Source: Bacteroidales bacterium UBA1077 | GTDB lineage: Bacteria; Bacteroidota; Bacteroidia; Bacteroidales; UBA932 | Direction of reading: 5' to 3' | DNA length: 17,519 nucleotides | Assembly (NCBI GenBank): GCA_002314195.1 | Contig: DCCQ01000136.1 | Location: 1-17,519, forward strand | Part shown: in pieces, positions 1 through 6,881 of the stretch | How positions within the stretch are numbered: position 1 is the first letter of the stretch | How the letters are laid out: each line of letters begins with the position of its first letter | Notes under the pieces: generated by a model | Seen by the model: only the letters and a program-made list of their open reading frames with translations | What the model was told of the DNA's origin: nothing | The model's database searches: none | Program-made: the position numbers and the translations under genes

Positions 1-493
1 ACATTTCAAACAAATCAAAACAGCTTCTAATTGCCTGCTTCGACCGCTGGAGGGTCTGTGGGGGCAAGTTCGGGGACTCGGGTGCAAAATTAGGGCTCAT
101 GCACCCGATAGCGGCCTTGGACTTGGTCTGGGTGCAAAGGAGGCTTTTCTGCACCCCGGTTTGTGGGGTGAAGTGTTCGCAGGGACATAGACGGTGAGAA
201 TGTTACAAATAGCTTTCAGCCTCATGTCGAGTCTGTGCCTGTGGAAGCCGGGCAAGGCTGAATAACTCAAAGGTAAAGGTACAAGATTTTCATCTTGATA
301 AGCCTTTCCGGCACTTCTGATTGGCTTTGATGTGAAGGCGATCCGTAAATCCACAACGGCATCGGCACGAGACGTCCGGAATAATGGCTTGCTTCAGCTT
401 GCACCCTGACGTGAGACCGCAAGGCAATTACATTCGGTGAAGCCTGGAATTGACTTGATTCATAAACAGTTAACAAAACGGCTCTTTTACATC
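1..493. other. Gene-free stretch with repeat-like stem-loops
   Basis: No open frame here looks like a protein. Two short minus-strand frames exist (about 97-354 and 267-476), but they overlap in different frames, are rich in Pro, Ser and Arg, and match no family I recognise. The stretch holds the paired GGGTGCA stem-loops at 79-156, a small hairpin at 282-297 (CAAGAT, loop TTTC, ATCTTG) and other short inverted words. It lies downstream of the DUF3737 stop. It could be a non-coding repeat or the edge of a decayed mobile element; I cannot name it from sequence alone. Confidence 0.5.
79..156. repeat. Pair of stem-loops with identical arms
   Basis: The first dyad has arms CGGGTGCA (79-86) and TGCACCCG (100-107) around a 13-nt loop. 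The second has arms GGGTGCA (130-136) and TGCACCC (150-156), also around a 13-nt loop. Arm sequence and loop length are the same while loop sequence differs, so this looks like two copies of one repeat unit. The function is unknown. No poly-T tract follows on either strand, so it does not look like a standard terminator. Confidence 0.55.
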
Positions 494-1339
494 CTACCGC
501 ACTTTCTCCAGGACGCAGTCGCCAGGAGCCTTGATGTTCTGGTCGAGGATGATCTCTCCGACGGAACCGTAGCGGATGAAACCGGTGCGAGGGTTCTTGA
601 TGGAAGGGACGTGCCCCTTGACAGTGGCCTGGACGGAGGAATATTCAAACGCAAGGTCTGCGTCAGCGCCCATTGTGCAATCCTCAAGGACGAGGTCATC
701 GCAGTAGCAGAGTGGCTGGGTCTCGGTGATGTGGCAGCGCACGAGACGGAGGTTCTTCGAGTACCAGGCGAGATATTCACCATTGATTACGGAGTCGATG
801 ACGGTTACATTCTCCGCCTCCCAGAATGAATCCTTGGAGTTCAGGACGCAACCACGGATCTCAACGTTCTTGGCGTATTGGAAGCTGTAGTTGCCGTTCA
901 GCTTGACGTTGGTAAGCTTGACGTTTTCGCAGTGCATGAACACATAGTCGGCCCTGTCGATGACAGTGTCCTCGACTTCGATGTTCCTGCAGTCCCAGAA
1001 AGTCTCCGTGCCTCCCATGATCTGGACATTCTTCAGTTTGATGCCGTCCATCCGTCGGAAAGTCTTAGGAGCGTCGATGATCGTGTCGTAGATTTCGCAG
1101 TTTCTTGAGTACCAAAGCCCCGACCGTGCGCCGACAGTCAGGATGCTGTCCATGATGACAAATCCGTCACACTCCCAGAACGGGTACTTGCCCTCGAACT
1201 GGCAGTGCACGGCGGTGATGTTGCCGGTCTCCTTCAAAGCGGATTCCCCGGCGTGGATCTTTACGTTCTCAAGATAAAGGTCATGCCTGCAATATAACGG
1301 CCTTTCGCCGCCGAATTCCTGATTGATGATCTTTTCCAT
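494..1339 (-). CDS. DUF3737 family right-handed beta-helix protein
   Basis: This 281-residue protein matches my knowledge of the DUF3737 family over its full length. It opens with the characteristic NQEFGGERPLY segment. About ten short repeats of roughly 20 residues follow, with alternating hydrophobic positions and recurrent Asn, Cys and Trp (for example KYPFWECDGF, DSFWEAENV, EYLAWYSKN). This pattern is typical of a right-handed beta-helix. No signal peptide or membrane segment is visible, so it is probably cytoplasmic. The biochemical role of the family is unknown to me. The start lies 4 nt beyond the stop of the MATE gene, so the two are probably cotranscribed from the MATE promoter. Family assignment is confident; function is open. 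Confidence 0.85.
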   Translation of the reverse strand: MEKIINQEFGGERPLYCRHDLYLENVKIHAGESALKETGNITAVHCQFEGKYPFWECDGFVIMDSILTVGARSGLWYSRNCEIYDTIIDAPKTFRRMDGIKLKNVQIMGGTETFWDCRNIEVEDTVIDRADYVFMHCENVKLTNVKLNGNYSFQYAKNVEIRGCVLNSKDSFWEAENVTVIDSVINGEYLAWYSKNLRLVRCHITETQPLCYCDDLVLEDCTMGADADLAFEYSSVQATVKGHVPSIKNPRTGFIRYGSVGEIILDQNIKAPGDCVLEKVR

Positions 1340-1343
1340 ATAT

Positions 1344-2720
1344 TCAAGTGATTTTTAGTTTCATCCATTTCTCGCCGCGCAGCCTACCGTAGAACAGCAG
1401 ACCTCGGACATTCAGTTCGATGCACATCGCAATCCAGTAGCCGACGAGCCCCATCCGAGGTGTCAAAATCAGTGCCAGCCCGATGCGGATCACCCACATA
1501 CTTCCGAAGTTTATCACGCTTGGAACAAGGGTGTCACCTCCGCCGACGCAGGAGCCGTAGCCGGCGATGGAGAAGGCGTACAGGGTCTCGGCGAACGCTT
1601 CGATCCTCAGTACTTTAGCACCAAGAGCCACAACATCCGGATCTGAACTCAGCATCATCATAAGTTCGGTCGCGAAGATGAACATCAAGGCTCCAAGCAC
1701 GGTCATAATCCCGGCCGCCATCATCATAGTGATCTGCGAGAACCGCTTCGCCACTTCCTTGCGTTTCGCCCCGAGACTTTGGCCGACAAGTGTGGTGGCT
1801 GCCTCCTCGATTCCGTAGCCAGGCATATAGCAGAAGCTTTCGGCGATGATGGCCAGCGAGTTGGCGGCGATGGAGATCGGCCCGAGAGGAGCCACGATGA
1901 TGGTGCTCATGATGTGCGAACCTCTCATGATGATGTTCTGGAGCCACATCGGAGCCGTGATGCCCCATGCGTTGCGCACTGTCTTGCGCTGAGGAACGAA
2001 CGTGCCTTGCTCTCCCTTGATGTTCAATTCCTTGGAGCGCCTGAGAATATACCAGATCACGAATATGGAGGTGACGACCTGCGCCGCTCCCGTCCCCAGC
2101 GCGGCTCCAGCCACTCCCATGTCACAGATGTAAATGAATATGTAGTTGAACACCACGTCAAGAGCGCACATTCCGGTGTACATCAGGCTCGGAATCTTCA
2201 TGTTGCCGCTGGCCTGGAGCATTGAGTTCGCCGCCCATCCGACAGCGCCTATCGGAATGAACGCTGAATATATCCAGAAATATTCCGTTGCGTCCTCATT
2301 TATCTCCGGAGTCCCGCCAAGCCAGTGGGGGAGCGCTCCGCTGATGCTTACACCAATCATGGCGAGAGCCAGTCCGATGATGAATACGGTGGTTAGTCCT
2401 TGCCTCATCACGGCTCTGGCCCCCTTGAAATCCTGTGCTCCGCAAAGGTGGGCGATCTGTACTGAGAATCCGGAGCTCGCCCCGGACTGGAATCCGCCCA
2501 TTATCCAGGTTGTCGTGGCGACCAGGCCTATTGACGCTGACTGGTTCGCTCCAAGATGGCCGACCATTCCTGCATCGATGTACTGCATGAGAACAGAGGA
2601 AAACTGGGCGGCGATGGCAGGAAGACTCAGCAGAACCGTGAGCCGAATCTGCTGTCCGAGGGTCATCGCTTGACCCTTTCTGATCATCCCGAGGAGTATG
2701 TCTTTCTGTCCTGTGACCAT
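1344..2720 (-). CDS. MATE family multidrug/Na+ efflux transporter
   Basis: This is a 458-residue inner-membrane protein with about twelve hydrophobic segments in two similar halves, as in MATE antiporters, which export cationic drugs or metabolites in exchange for Na+ or H+. The N-terminal half carries the family-like run from LPAIAAQFSSVLMQYIDAGM to VGHLGA; the second half repeats the layout (for example NIIMRGSHIMSTIIVAPLGP). I start the gene at the ATG at 2720 (MVTGQKDILLG). A longer frame would begin at a TTG at 2732, but that TTG is part of the -7 promoter box and cannot be translated from that promoter. Substrate cannot be deduced. It is probably the first gene of an operon with DUF3737. 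Confidence 0.88.
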   Translation of the reverse strand: MVTGQKDILLGMIRKGQAMTLGQQIRLTVLLSLPAIAAQFSSVLMQYIDAGMVGHLGANQSASIGLVATTTWIMGGFQSGASSGFSVQIAHLCGAQDFKGARAVMRQGLTTVFIIGLALAMIGVSISGALPHWLGGTPEINEDATEYFWIYSAFIPIGAVGWAANSMLQASGNMKIPSLMYTGMCALDVVFNYIFIYICDMGVAGAALGTGAAQVVTSIFVIWYILRRSKELNIKGEQGTFVPQRKTVRNAWGITAPMWLQNIIMRGSHIMSTIIVAPLGPISIAANSLAIIAESFCYMPGYGIEEAATTLVGQSLGAKRKEVAKRFSQITMMMAAGIMTVLGALMFIFATELMMMLSSDPDVVALGAKVLRIEAFAETLYAFSIAGYGSCVGGGDTLVPSVINFGSMWVIRIGLALILTPRMGLVGYWIAMCIELNVRGLLFYGRLRGEKWMKLKIT

Positions 2721-2729
2721 AAATCCTGG

Positions 2730-2760
2730 CAAAGATATTTACTAAATGTTATATGACAAA
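2730..2760 (-). promoter_or_regulatory. Bacteroidota-type promoter of MATE-DUF3737
   Basis: Reading the minus strand, TTTG (2760-2757) is followed after 19 nt by TATCTTTG (2737-2730). This matches the -33/-7 consensus of the Bacteroidota housekeeping sigma factor. Only 9 nt separate the box from the ATG at 2720. The transcript would therefore have almost no 5' leader. Confidence 0.7.
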
Positions 2761-2767
2761 ATATTCA

Positions 2768-2775
2768 TACCTTTG
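2768..2775 (+). promoter_or_regulatory. -7 box of the flavoprotein gene
   Basis: TACCTTTG fits the Bacteroidota -7 consensus TAnnTTTG. Just 4 nt separate it from the ATG at 2780, so transcription would start at or beside the start codon. The -33 position, 19 nt upstream, reads AATG and is weak. Its mirror-image partner serves the divergent MATE gene. Confidence 0.5.
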
Positions 2776-2779
2776 CGCT

Positions 2780-4123
2780 ATGAAGATAGCTGTTATCGGA
2801 GCCGGTGCGGCAGGGTGTTTCTGCGCCATTGAGTTGAAGCGGAGGATGCCTTCCGCTTCGGTGGAGGTGTTCGAGGCGGGGCCGAAGTCTTTGGCAAAGG
2901 TCGCAATCACTGGGGGAGGTCGGTGCAATCTGACTAATTCCTTTGAGGGAATATCTTCTCTGTCAGAAGCTTATCCTCGCGGAGACAAGTTGATGAAGCG
3001 CCTTTTCCGCTCTTTTGATAACAATGACACATGGAGTTGGTTCGAGAATGAGGGCGTGCGACTTGTACTTCAGAGTGATCATTGCGTTTTTCCAGCTTCA
3101 CAGAACGCGATGGAGATTGTTGGTACTCTGCTTGCCCGGATGCGTCAGGAAGGAGTTGTGCTACGCACAAATCATAAAGTCACAAGAATATTCTCACGCC
3201 CGGAAGGTGGCTATACACTCTCTACTGAATTATCAGGAAGACAGTCGCTTCGACAGGCTCAGCGACCAGTTTGTTCGGCCCCAGAGCTTGTCGAAGGGCC
3301 GATGTCACAGAATCTACAGCGACAGAATGATCATGAATATTCAGCCGATATCGTTGTGGTGACCACCGGCGGCAGCCCGAAACTTTCCGGCCTCGGAATG
3401 CTTGACAGCCTGAGTCTGGAGATTATCCCTCCTGTTCCGTCCCTATTCACTTTCAACCTTCCGGCTGACCCTGTCCGCGAGCTGATGGGCACTGTGGTCG
3501 AGATCGCCTCTGTGTCATTGTCCGGTACAAAATTCAAAGCCGATGGCCCGCTCCTTATCACCCATTGGGGAATGAGCGGTCCGGCCATCCTGAAACTCTC
3601 TTCTTACGCCGCACGCTATCTTGCTGAAAATGAATATTCAGCCACGCTTTCCGTGAATTGGCTCGGAGATTCAGATGAGCAGGATATCCGTGCCAGAATC
3701 ATGTCTGTCTCAAAACAGAATTCTCAGAAACTGATACTCAACACCCATCCGTCCGAACTGCCGTCAAGGCTATGGGTCTACCTTATCTCTAAGTCAGGAA
3801 TCCGAGAGGACTCCCGTTGGGCTGAACTTGGCTCTAAAGGAATGAACCGCCTTGTGAACACATTGATCAACGATGAGTACCGTATTCGTGGCAAGAGCCG
3901 TTTCAAGGAAGAGTTCGTCACCTGCGGTGGTGTCGCCTTGTCAAACATCAATCTCAGCACTCTTGAGTGCAAGACACATCCAGGTCTCTATTTCGCAGGC
4001 GAAGTCCTTGATGTTGACGCGATAACAGGCGGCTTCAATCTTCAGGCCGCCTGGACAACGGGCTACATCGCCGCCAGGTCAATCTCAGCCTTTGGCGATC
4101 CTTTGGGCCATTCTGCATTTTAG
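2780..4123 (+). CDS. HI0933/BaiN-like NAD(P)/FAD-dependent oxidoreductase
   Basis: This 447-residue flavoprotein starts with the dinucleotide-binding motif VIGAGAAGCFCAIEL. The family signature TGGGRCNLTN follows near residue 50. It ends with the second FAD signature, LYFAGEVLDVDAITGGFNLQ, followed by AWTTGY. These place it in the HI0933 (YhiN/BaiN) family; members reduce or oxidise poorly defined substrates, and BaiN acts on bile acids. The specific substrate here cannot be inferred. I chose the ATG at 2780 because the flavin motif follows immediately and a -7 box lies 4 nt upstream; an earlier ATG at 2753 would lie upstream of the expected transcription start. Residues about 157-173 are encoded by an in-frame palindromic element. 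The stop overlaps the opposing pseudogene stop by 4 nt. Confidence 0.85.
   Translation: MKIAVIGAGAAGCFCAIELKRRMPSASVEVFEAGPKSLAKVAITGGGRCNLTNSFEGISSLSEAYPRGDKLMKRLFRSFDNNDTWSWFENEGVRLVLQSDHCVFPASQNAMEIVGTLLARMRQEGVVLRTNHKVTRIFSRPEGGYTLSTELSGRQSLRQAQRPVCSAPELVEGPMSQNLQRQNDHEYSADIVVVTTGGSPKLSGLGMLDSLSLEIIPPVPSLFTFNLPADPVRELMGTVVEIASVSLSGTKFKADGPLLITHWGMSGPAILKLSSYAARYLAENEYSATLSVNWLGDSDEQDIRARIMSVSKQNSQKLILNTHPSELPSRLWVYLISKSGIREDSRWAELGSKGMNRLVNTLINDEYRIRGKSRFKEEFVTCGGVALSNINLSTLECKTHPGLYFAGEVLDVDAITGGFNLQAAWTTGYIAARSISAFGDPLGHSAF
3248..3296 (+). repeat. REP-like palindrome inside a coding sequence
   Basis: The arms are 3248-3267 (begins CTTCGACAGGCTC) and 3277-3296 (ends GAGCTTGTCGAAG), around a 9-nt loop; 16 of 20 positions pair by Watson-Crick and one more is a G-T wobble. 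It is read in frame as RQAQRPVCSAPELVEGP, within a stretch between two conserved parts of the flavoprotein. From memory, peptides such as QAQRP...SAPELVEG recur in unrelated predicted proteins because a common intergenic palindrome is often translated. I could not search for copies here. Confidence 0.65.
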
Positions 4124-4500
4124 TAGGCCATGTTCCATAGTGCATCCTGGGCTGCACCGCTCTTGGAGGCGTCCATCTTGCCGAAATTCCATGTGAAGGA
4201 AAGTACAATGACACGACCGAGAACATTCGTGTAGGAGTCCTGGACATAATCATCCGATACGGTATGCCAGAACGATCTCGCACTGTCAAAGATGTCCTGC
4301 GCGCTTAGAGTGATGTTGAATGCCTTGATGTTTTTCCCGACACTCAGATCCAACTTGATGTAATCGTCATTTTAACCTGCTCCGTATCCCCCGCGGATGC
4401 GGTAAATTGGAAGAGAACTCAAGCTCGTGAGATGAAGTGTAGGACGGAGCCATGTGGAAATCAGTGTCCCAAAATCTTTTGTGGCACCTGAACATTTATA
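4120..4500 (-). pseudogene. 3' remnant of an outer-membrane beta-barrel protein
   Basis: The minus strand encodes a C-terminal barrel end: YIKLDLSVGKNIKAFNITLS, then QDIFDSARSFWH and GRVIVLSFTWNFGKM. The closing SFTWNFGKM-like strand is typical of Bacteroidota outer-membrane beta-barrel proteins (OMP_b-brl_3, TonB-receptor-like). An in-frame TAA near 4374 separates this from upstream barrel-like sequence (for example STWLRPTLHL and LPIYRIRGGYGAG). Further upstream the frame is lost and no plug domain or signal peptide remains. Only about 120 codons survive of a protein that would normally have roughly 700-900. It overlaps the flavoprotein stop by 4 nt, and the nfnA promoter starts just beyond it. 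Confidence 0.7.
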
Positions 4501-4526
4501 TCTTGTTGCTACACGTTTCAGAATAA

Positions 4527-4557
4527 TTTGCAATATCGACTTTAATTCCTACATTTG
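4527..4557 (+). promoter_or_regulatory. Promoter of nfnA-gltA
   Basis: TTTG (4527-4530), a 19-nt spacer and TACATTTG (4550-4557) match the Bacteroidota consensus. Transcription would start near 4562-4565, leaving a leader of about 40 nt before the ATG at 4602. The leader contains a tandem 9-bp repeat. Confidence 0.65.
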
Positions 4558-4569
4558 CCGACTACATAT

Positions 4570-4587
4570 TTATAACGCTTATAACGC
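4570..4587 (+). repeat. Tandem 9-bp repeat in the nfnA leader
   Basis: TTATAACGC occurs twice back to back (4570-4578 and 4579-4587), directly after the expected transcription start. It could be a regulator site or chance; nothing else in the window repeats it. Confidence 0.4.
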
Positions 4588-4601
4588 TATTTAGAAAGCT
4601 T

Positions 4602-5444
4602 ATGTTCAAGATTCTTGAAAGAGTGATGCTGACTCCGAACATCTGCAAGATGGTGGTGTCGGCTCCGAGGATTGCCGAGGCCGCCAAGCCGGGGCAGTTC
4701 CTGATCGTCCGTTCCGATGAGAAGGGCGAACGTATACCGCTTACCATCAGTGACTACAACAGAGAGACCGGCACGGTGACAATCGTCACCCAGCTCATAG
4801 GAGCTTCATCTGCCGCGATCATCTCCAAAGCCGAAGGCGAGTTCTTCAGCGATGTGGTAGGTCCTTTGGGGAACCCTTCCGCCTTCGTTGACAAGACGGA
4901 TGAGGAACTGAAAGGGCAAAGGTACATATTCATCGCCGGCGGTGTCGGTACGGCTCCTGTCTATCCACAGGCGAAATGGCTGCACGAGAGAGGCGTCGCC
5001 GTCGATGTCATCATCGGAGCGAAGACCAAGGACCTGCTGATATACAAAGAAGAACTGGCCTCCGCATGCGACAACCTCTATCTTTGCACCGATGACGGTT
5101 CGGAAGGATTCCATGGGATGGTGACCGGATTGCTTGAGAAACTGGTCAGCGATGGTAATGAATATACTCAAGCCGTGTCCATCGGTCCGATGATCATGAT
5201 GAAGTTCTGCACTCTCACCTGCAAGAAGCTCGGCATTCCTGAGGACGTGAGCCTCAACATGCTGATGGTGGACGGTACCGGAATGTGCGGAGCATGCCGC
5301 GTGACGGTTGCCGGAAAGACGAAGTTCGCGTGCGTGGACGGCCCGGAGTTCAACGGCTATGACGTTGATTTCGACGAGGCTATGAGACGCCTTGGACAGT
5401 ACAAGGCCGAGGAGGCAGAGGAAAAATCTAAAATGGGAATATAA
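4602..5444 (+). CDS. nfnA: NfnA-like FAD/NAD-binding, [2Fe-2S] subunit of ferredoxin:NADP+ oxidoreductase
   Basis: This 280-residue protein belongs to the group called sulfide/dihydroorotate dehydrogenase-like FAD/NAD-binding proteins, of which NfnA is the characterised member. An N-terminal FAD-binding barrel (residues 1-100, with RIPLTISDY) is followed by a nucleotide-binding domain (YIFIAGGVGTAPVYPQ near 108-123). A C-terminal iron-sulfur site has Cys229, Cys232 and Cys244 in DGTGMCGACRV...FAC. Three Cys rather than four fit NfnA, where an Asp supplies the remaining ligand. Its stop overlaps the next start by one base (TAATG), so the two subunits are translationally coupled. With NfnB it would use reduced ferredoxin and NADH to reduce NADP+ by electron bifurcation (or the reverse). 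Confidence 0.82.
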   Translation: MFKILERVMLTPNICKMVVSAPRIAEAAKPGQFLIVRSDEKGERIPLTISDYNRETGTVTIVTQLIGASSAAIISKAEGEFFSDVVGPLGNPSAFVDKTDEELKGQRYIFIAGGVGTAPVYPQAKWLHERGVAVDVIIGAKTKDLLIYKEELASACDNLYLCTDDGSEGFHGMVTGLLEKLVSDGNEYTQAVSIGPMIMMKFCTLTCKKLGIPEDVSLNMLMVDGTGMCGACRVTVAGKTKFACVDGPEFNGYDVDFDEAMRRLGQYKAEEAEEKSKMGI

Positions 5445-6829
5445 TGGCACAGAGAATACCAAGAGTACCGGTCCGCGAGCAGGATCCAAAGGTACGCGCG
5501 CATAATTTTGAAGAGGTTTGCTACGGCTATAACCTTGAGGAGGCCACGACAGAGGCTTCGCGTTGTCTTCACTGCAAGAATCCACGCTGCGTCCAGGCAT
5601 GCCCCGTCAGCGTGAAGATTCCTGATTTTATCGCAGAGGTTGCCACGGGAGACATCAACGCGGCGGCGTCGATCATCGCCGAGGACTCATCTCTTCCGGC
5701 AGTCTGCGGACGAGTGTGCCCGCAGGAAAGCCAGTGCGAGGGCAGTTGTATCCTTGGAGTAAAGAGTGAGCCTGTGGCCATCGGCAAGCTGGAAAGGTTT
5801 GTGGCCGACCACACGGCTGGCACCCAATCGGTCACTGAGCCTGTGAATGTGACCGGCGGCCTCAAGGTAGCCATCGTCGGTTCCGGCCCCGCCGGTCTCG
5901 CCTGCGCCTCAGACCTCGCCAAGAAAGGTTACGATGTCACAATCTTCGAGGCCCTTCACAAAGCTGGTGGTGTCCTTGAATATGGAATACCGGAGTTCAG
6001 GCTTCCTAAAGACACTGTCCTCAAACGCGAGATCGACTCTGTCAAGGCCCTCGGTGTCAAGATCGAGACAGACGTGATAGTCGGCAGGACCGTCACGATT
6101 GACCAACTGATGGACAAGGAAGGATTCAAGGCCGTGTTTGTCGGCACAGGAGCAGGTCTGCCTAAATTTATGGGTATCCCTGGAGAGAACCTGAACGGAG
6201 TGTTCTCCGCAAACGAGTTCCTGACGAGGAACAATCTGATGAAGGCTTTCCGTGAGGACTATTTGACCCCTATTCACGCCGGCAAGAAGTGCTGCGTGGT
6301 CGGTGGCGGAAACGTGGCGATGGATGCCGCCAGAACAGCCCTGAGGCTCGGCGCAGACACGACCATCGTCTACCGCCGTACAGAAAACGAACTTCCGGCC
6401 AGAAAGGAGGAAGTTCATCACGCCAAGGAGGAAGGTATTGATTTCCAGATGCTGACCAACCCCGTGGAGATTCTCGGTGACGAAAAAGGCTGGGTAAGGG
6501 CCATCAAGTGCATCAGAATGGAGCTCGGTGAGCCTGACGCAAGTGGCCGCCGTTCACCTGTCCCGATTCCAGGTTCCGAGTTCGAGATTCCTACCGAGAC
6601 CGTGATCATGGCTTTAGGTACCGCTCCTAATCCTCTGATCGTCAACACGACAAAGGGACTTCAGGCCACCCGTCGCGGGGGGCTTGAGGCCGATGCCGAG
6701 GGGCGCACTACCAGGGAGGGAATCTTCGCCGGCGGAGATGCTGTCACCGGGGCCGCCACCGTTATCCTTGCGATGGGGGCCGGACGCAAAGCCGCAGCCG
6801 CGATTGATGAATATCTCAGTTCCAAGTAA
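5444..6829 (+). CDS. gltA: NfnB / GltA: NADPH-dependent glutamate synthase small-subunit-like flavoprotein
   Basis: This 461-residue protein has an N-terminal domain with two cysteine clusters (Cys41, 44, 49, 53 and Cys88, 92, 98, 102) that bind [4Fe-4S] centres. An FAD motif follows (VAIVGSGPAGLACASDLAKK near 138-158), then an NADPH-binding motif (CCVVGGGNVAMDAARTALRL), and a C-terminal FAD signature (IFAGGDAVTGAATVILAMGA). This is the full GltD-like architecture at normal length. The gene is often annotated gltA, but no large glutamate synthase subunit is nearby. Coupling to an NfnA homologue therefore favours the bifurcating Nfn transhydrogenase over glutamate synthesis. It converges on metH with about 50 nt between and no visible hairpin terminator. 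Confidence 0.85.
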   Translation: MAQRIPRVPVREQDPKVRAHNFEEVCYGYNLEEATTEASRCLHCKNPRCVQACPVSVKIPDFIAEVATGDINAAASIIAEDSSLPAVCGRVCPQESQCEGSCILGVKSEPVAIGKLERFVADHTAGTQSVTEPVNVTGGLKVAIVGSGPAGLACASDLAKKGYDVTIFEALHKAGGVLEYGIPEFRLPKDTVLKREIDSVKALGVKIETDVIVGRTVTIDQLMDKEGFKAVFVGTGAGLPKFMGIPGENLNGVFSANEFLTRNNLMKAFREDYLTPIHAGKKCCVVGGGNVAMDAARTALRLGADTTIVYRRTENELPARKEEVHHAKEEGIDFQMLTNPVEILGDEKGWVRAIKCIRMELGEPDASGRRSPVPIPGSEFEIPTETVIMALGTAPNPLIVNTTKGLQATRRGGLEADAEGRTTREGIFAGGDAVTGAATVILAMGAGRKAAAAIDEYLSSK

Positions 6830-6881
6830 CTGGGATATTCATTCAACCAACGGTCACTTTGCTCCGATAACTGCGATGTTT

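Noticed and set aside
97..476. Two overlapping small minus-strand frames
   Set aside because: They have low-complexity Pro/Ser/Arg content and no recognisable domain. The palindromic structure of the DNA explains some of the coding-like pattern.
2732..2732. TTG start for a longer MATE protein
   Set aside because: The codon is part of the -7 promoter box, upstream of the expected transcription start; the ATG at 2720 fits better.
4806..5600. A 264-codon minus-strand frame across nfnA and gltA
   Set aside because: It lies opposite two clearly conserved genes and has His- and Arg-rich composition typical of a shadow frame.
6830..6881. Bidirectional terminator between gltA and metH
   Set aside because: No stem of useful length or T-run is visible on either strand.
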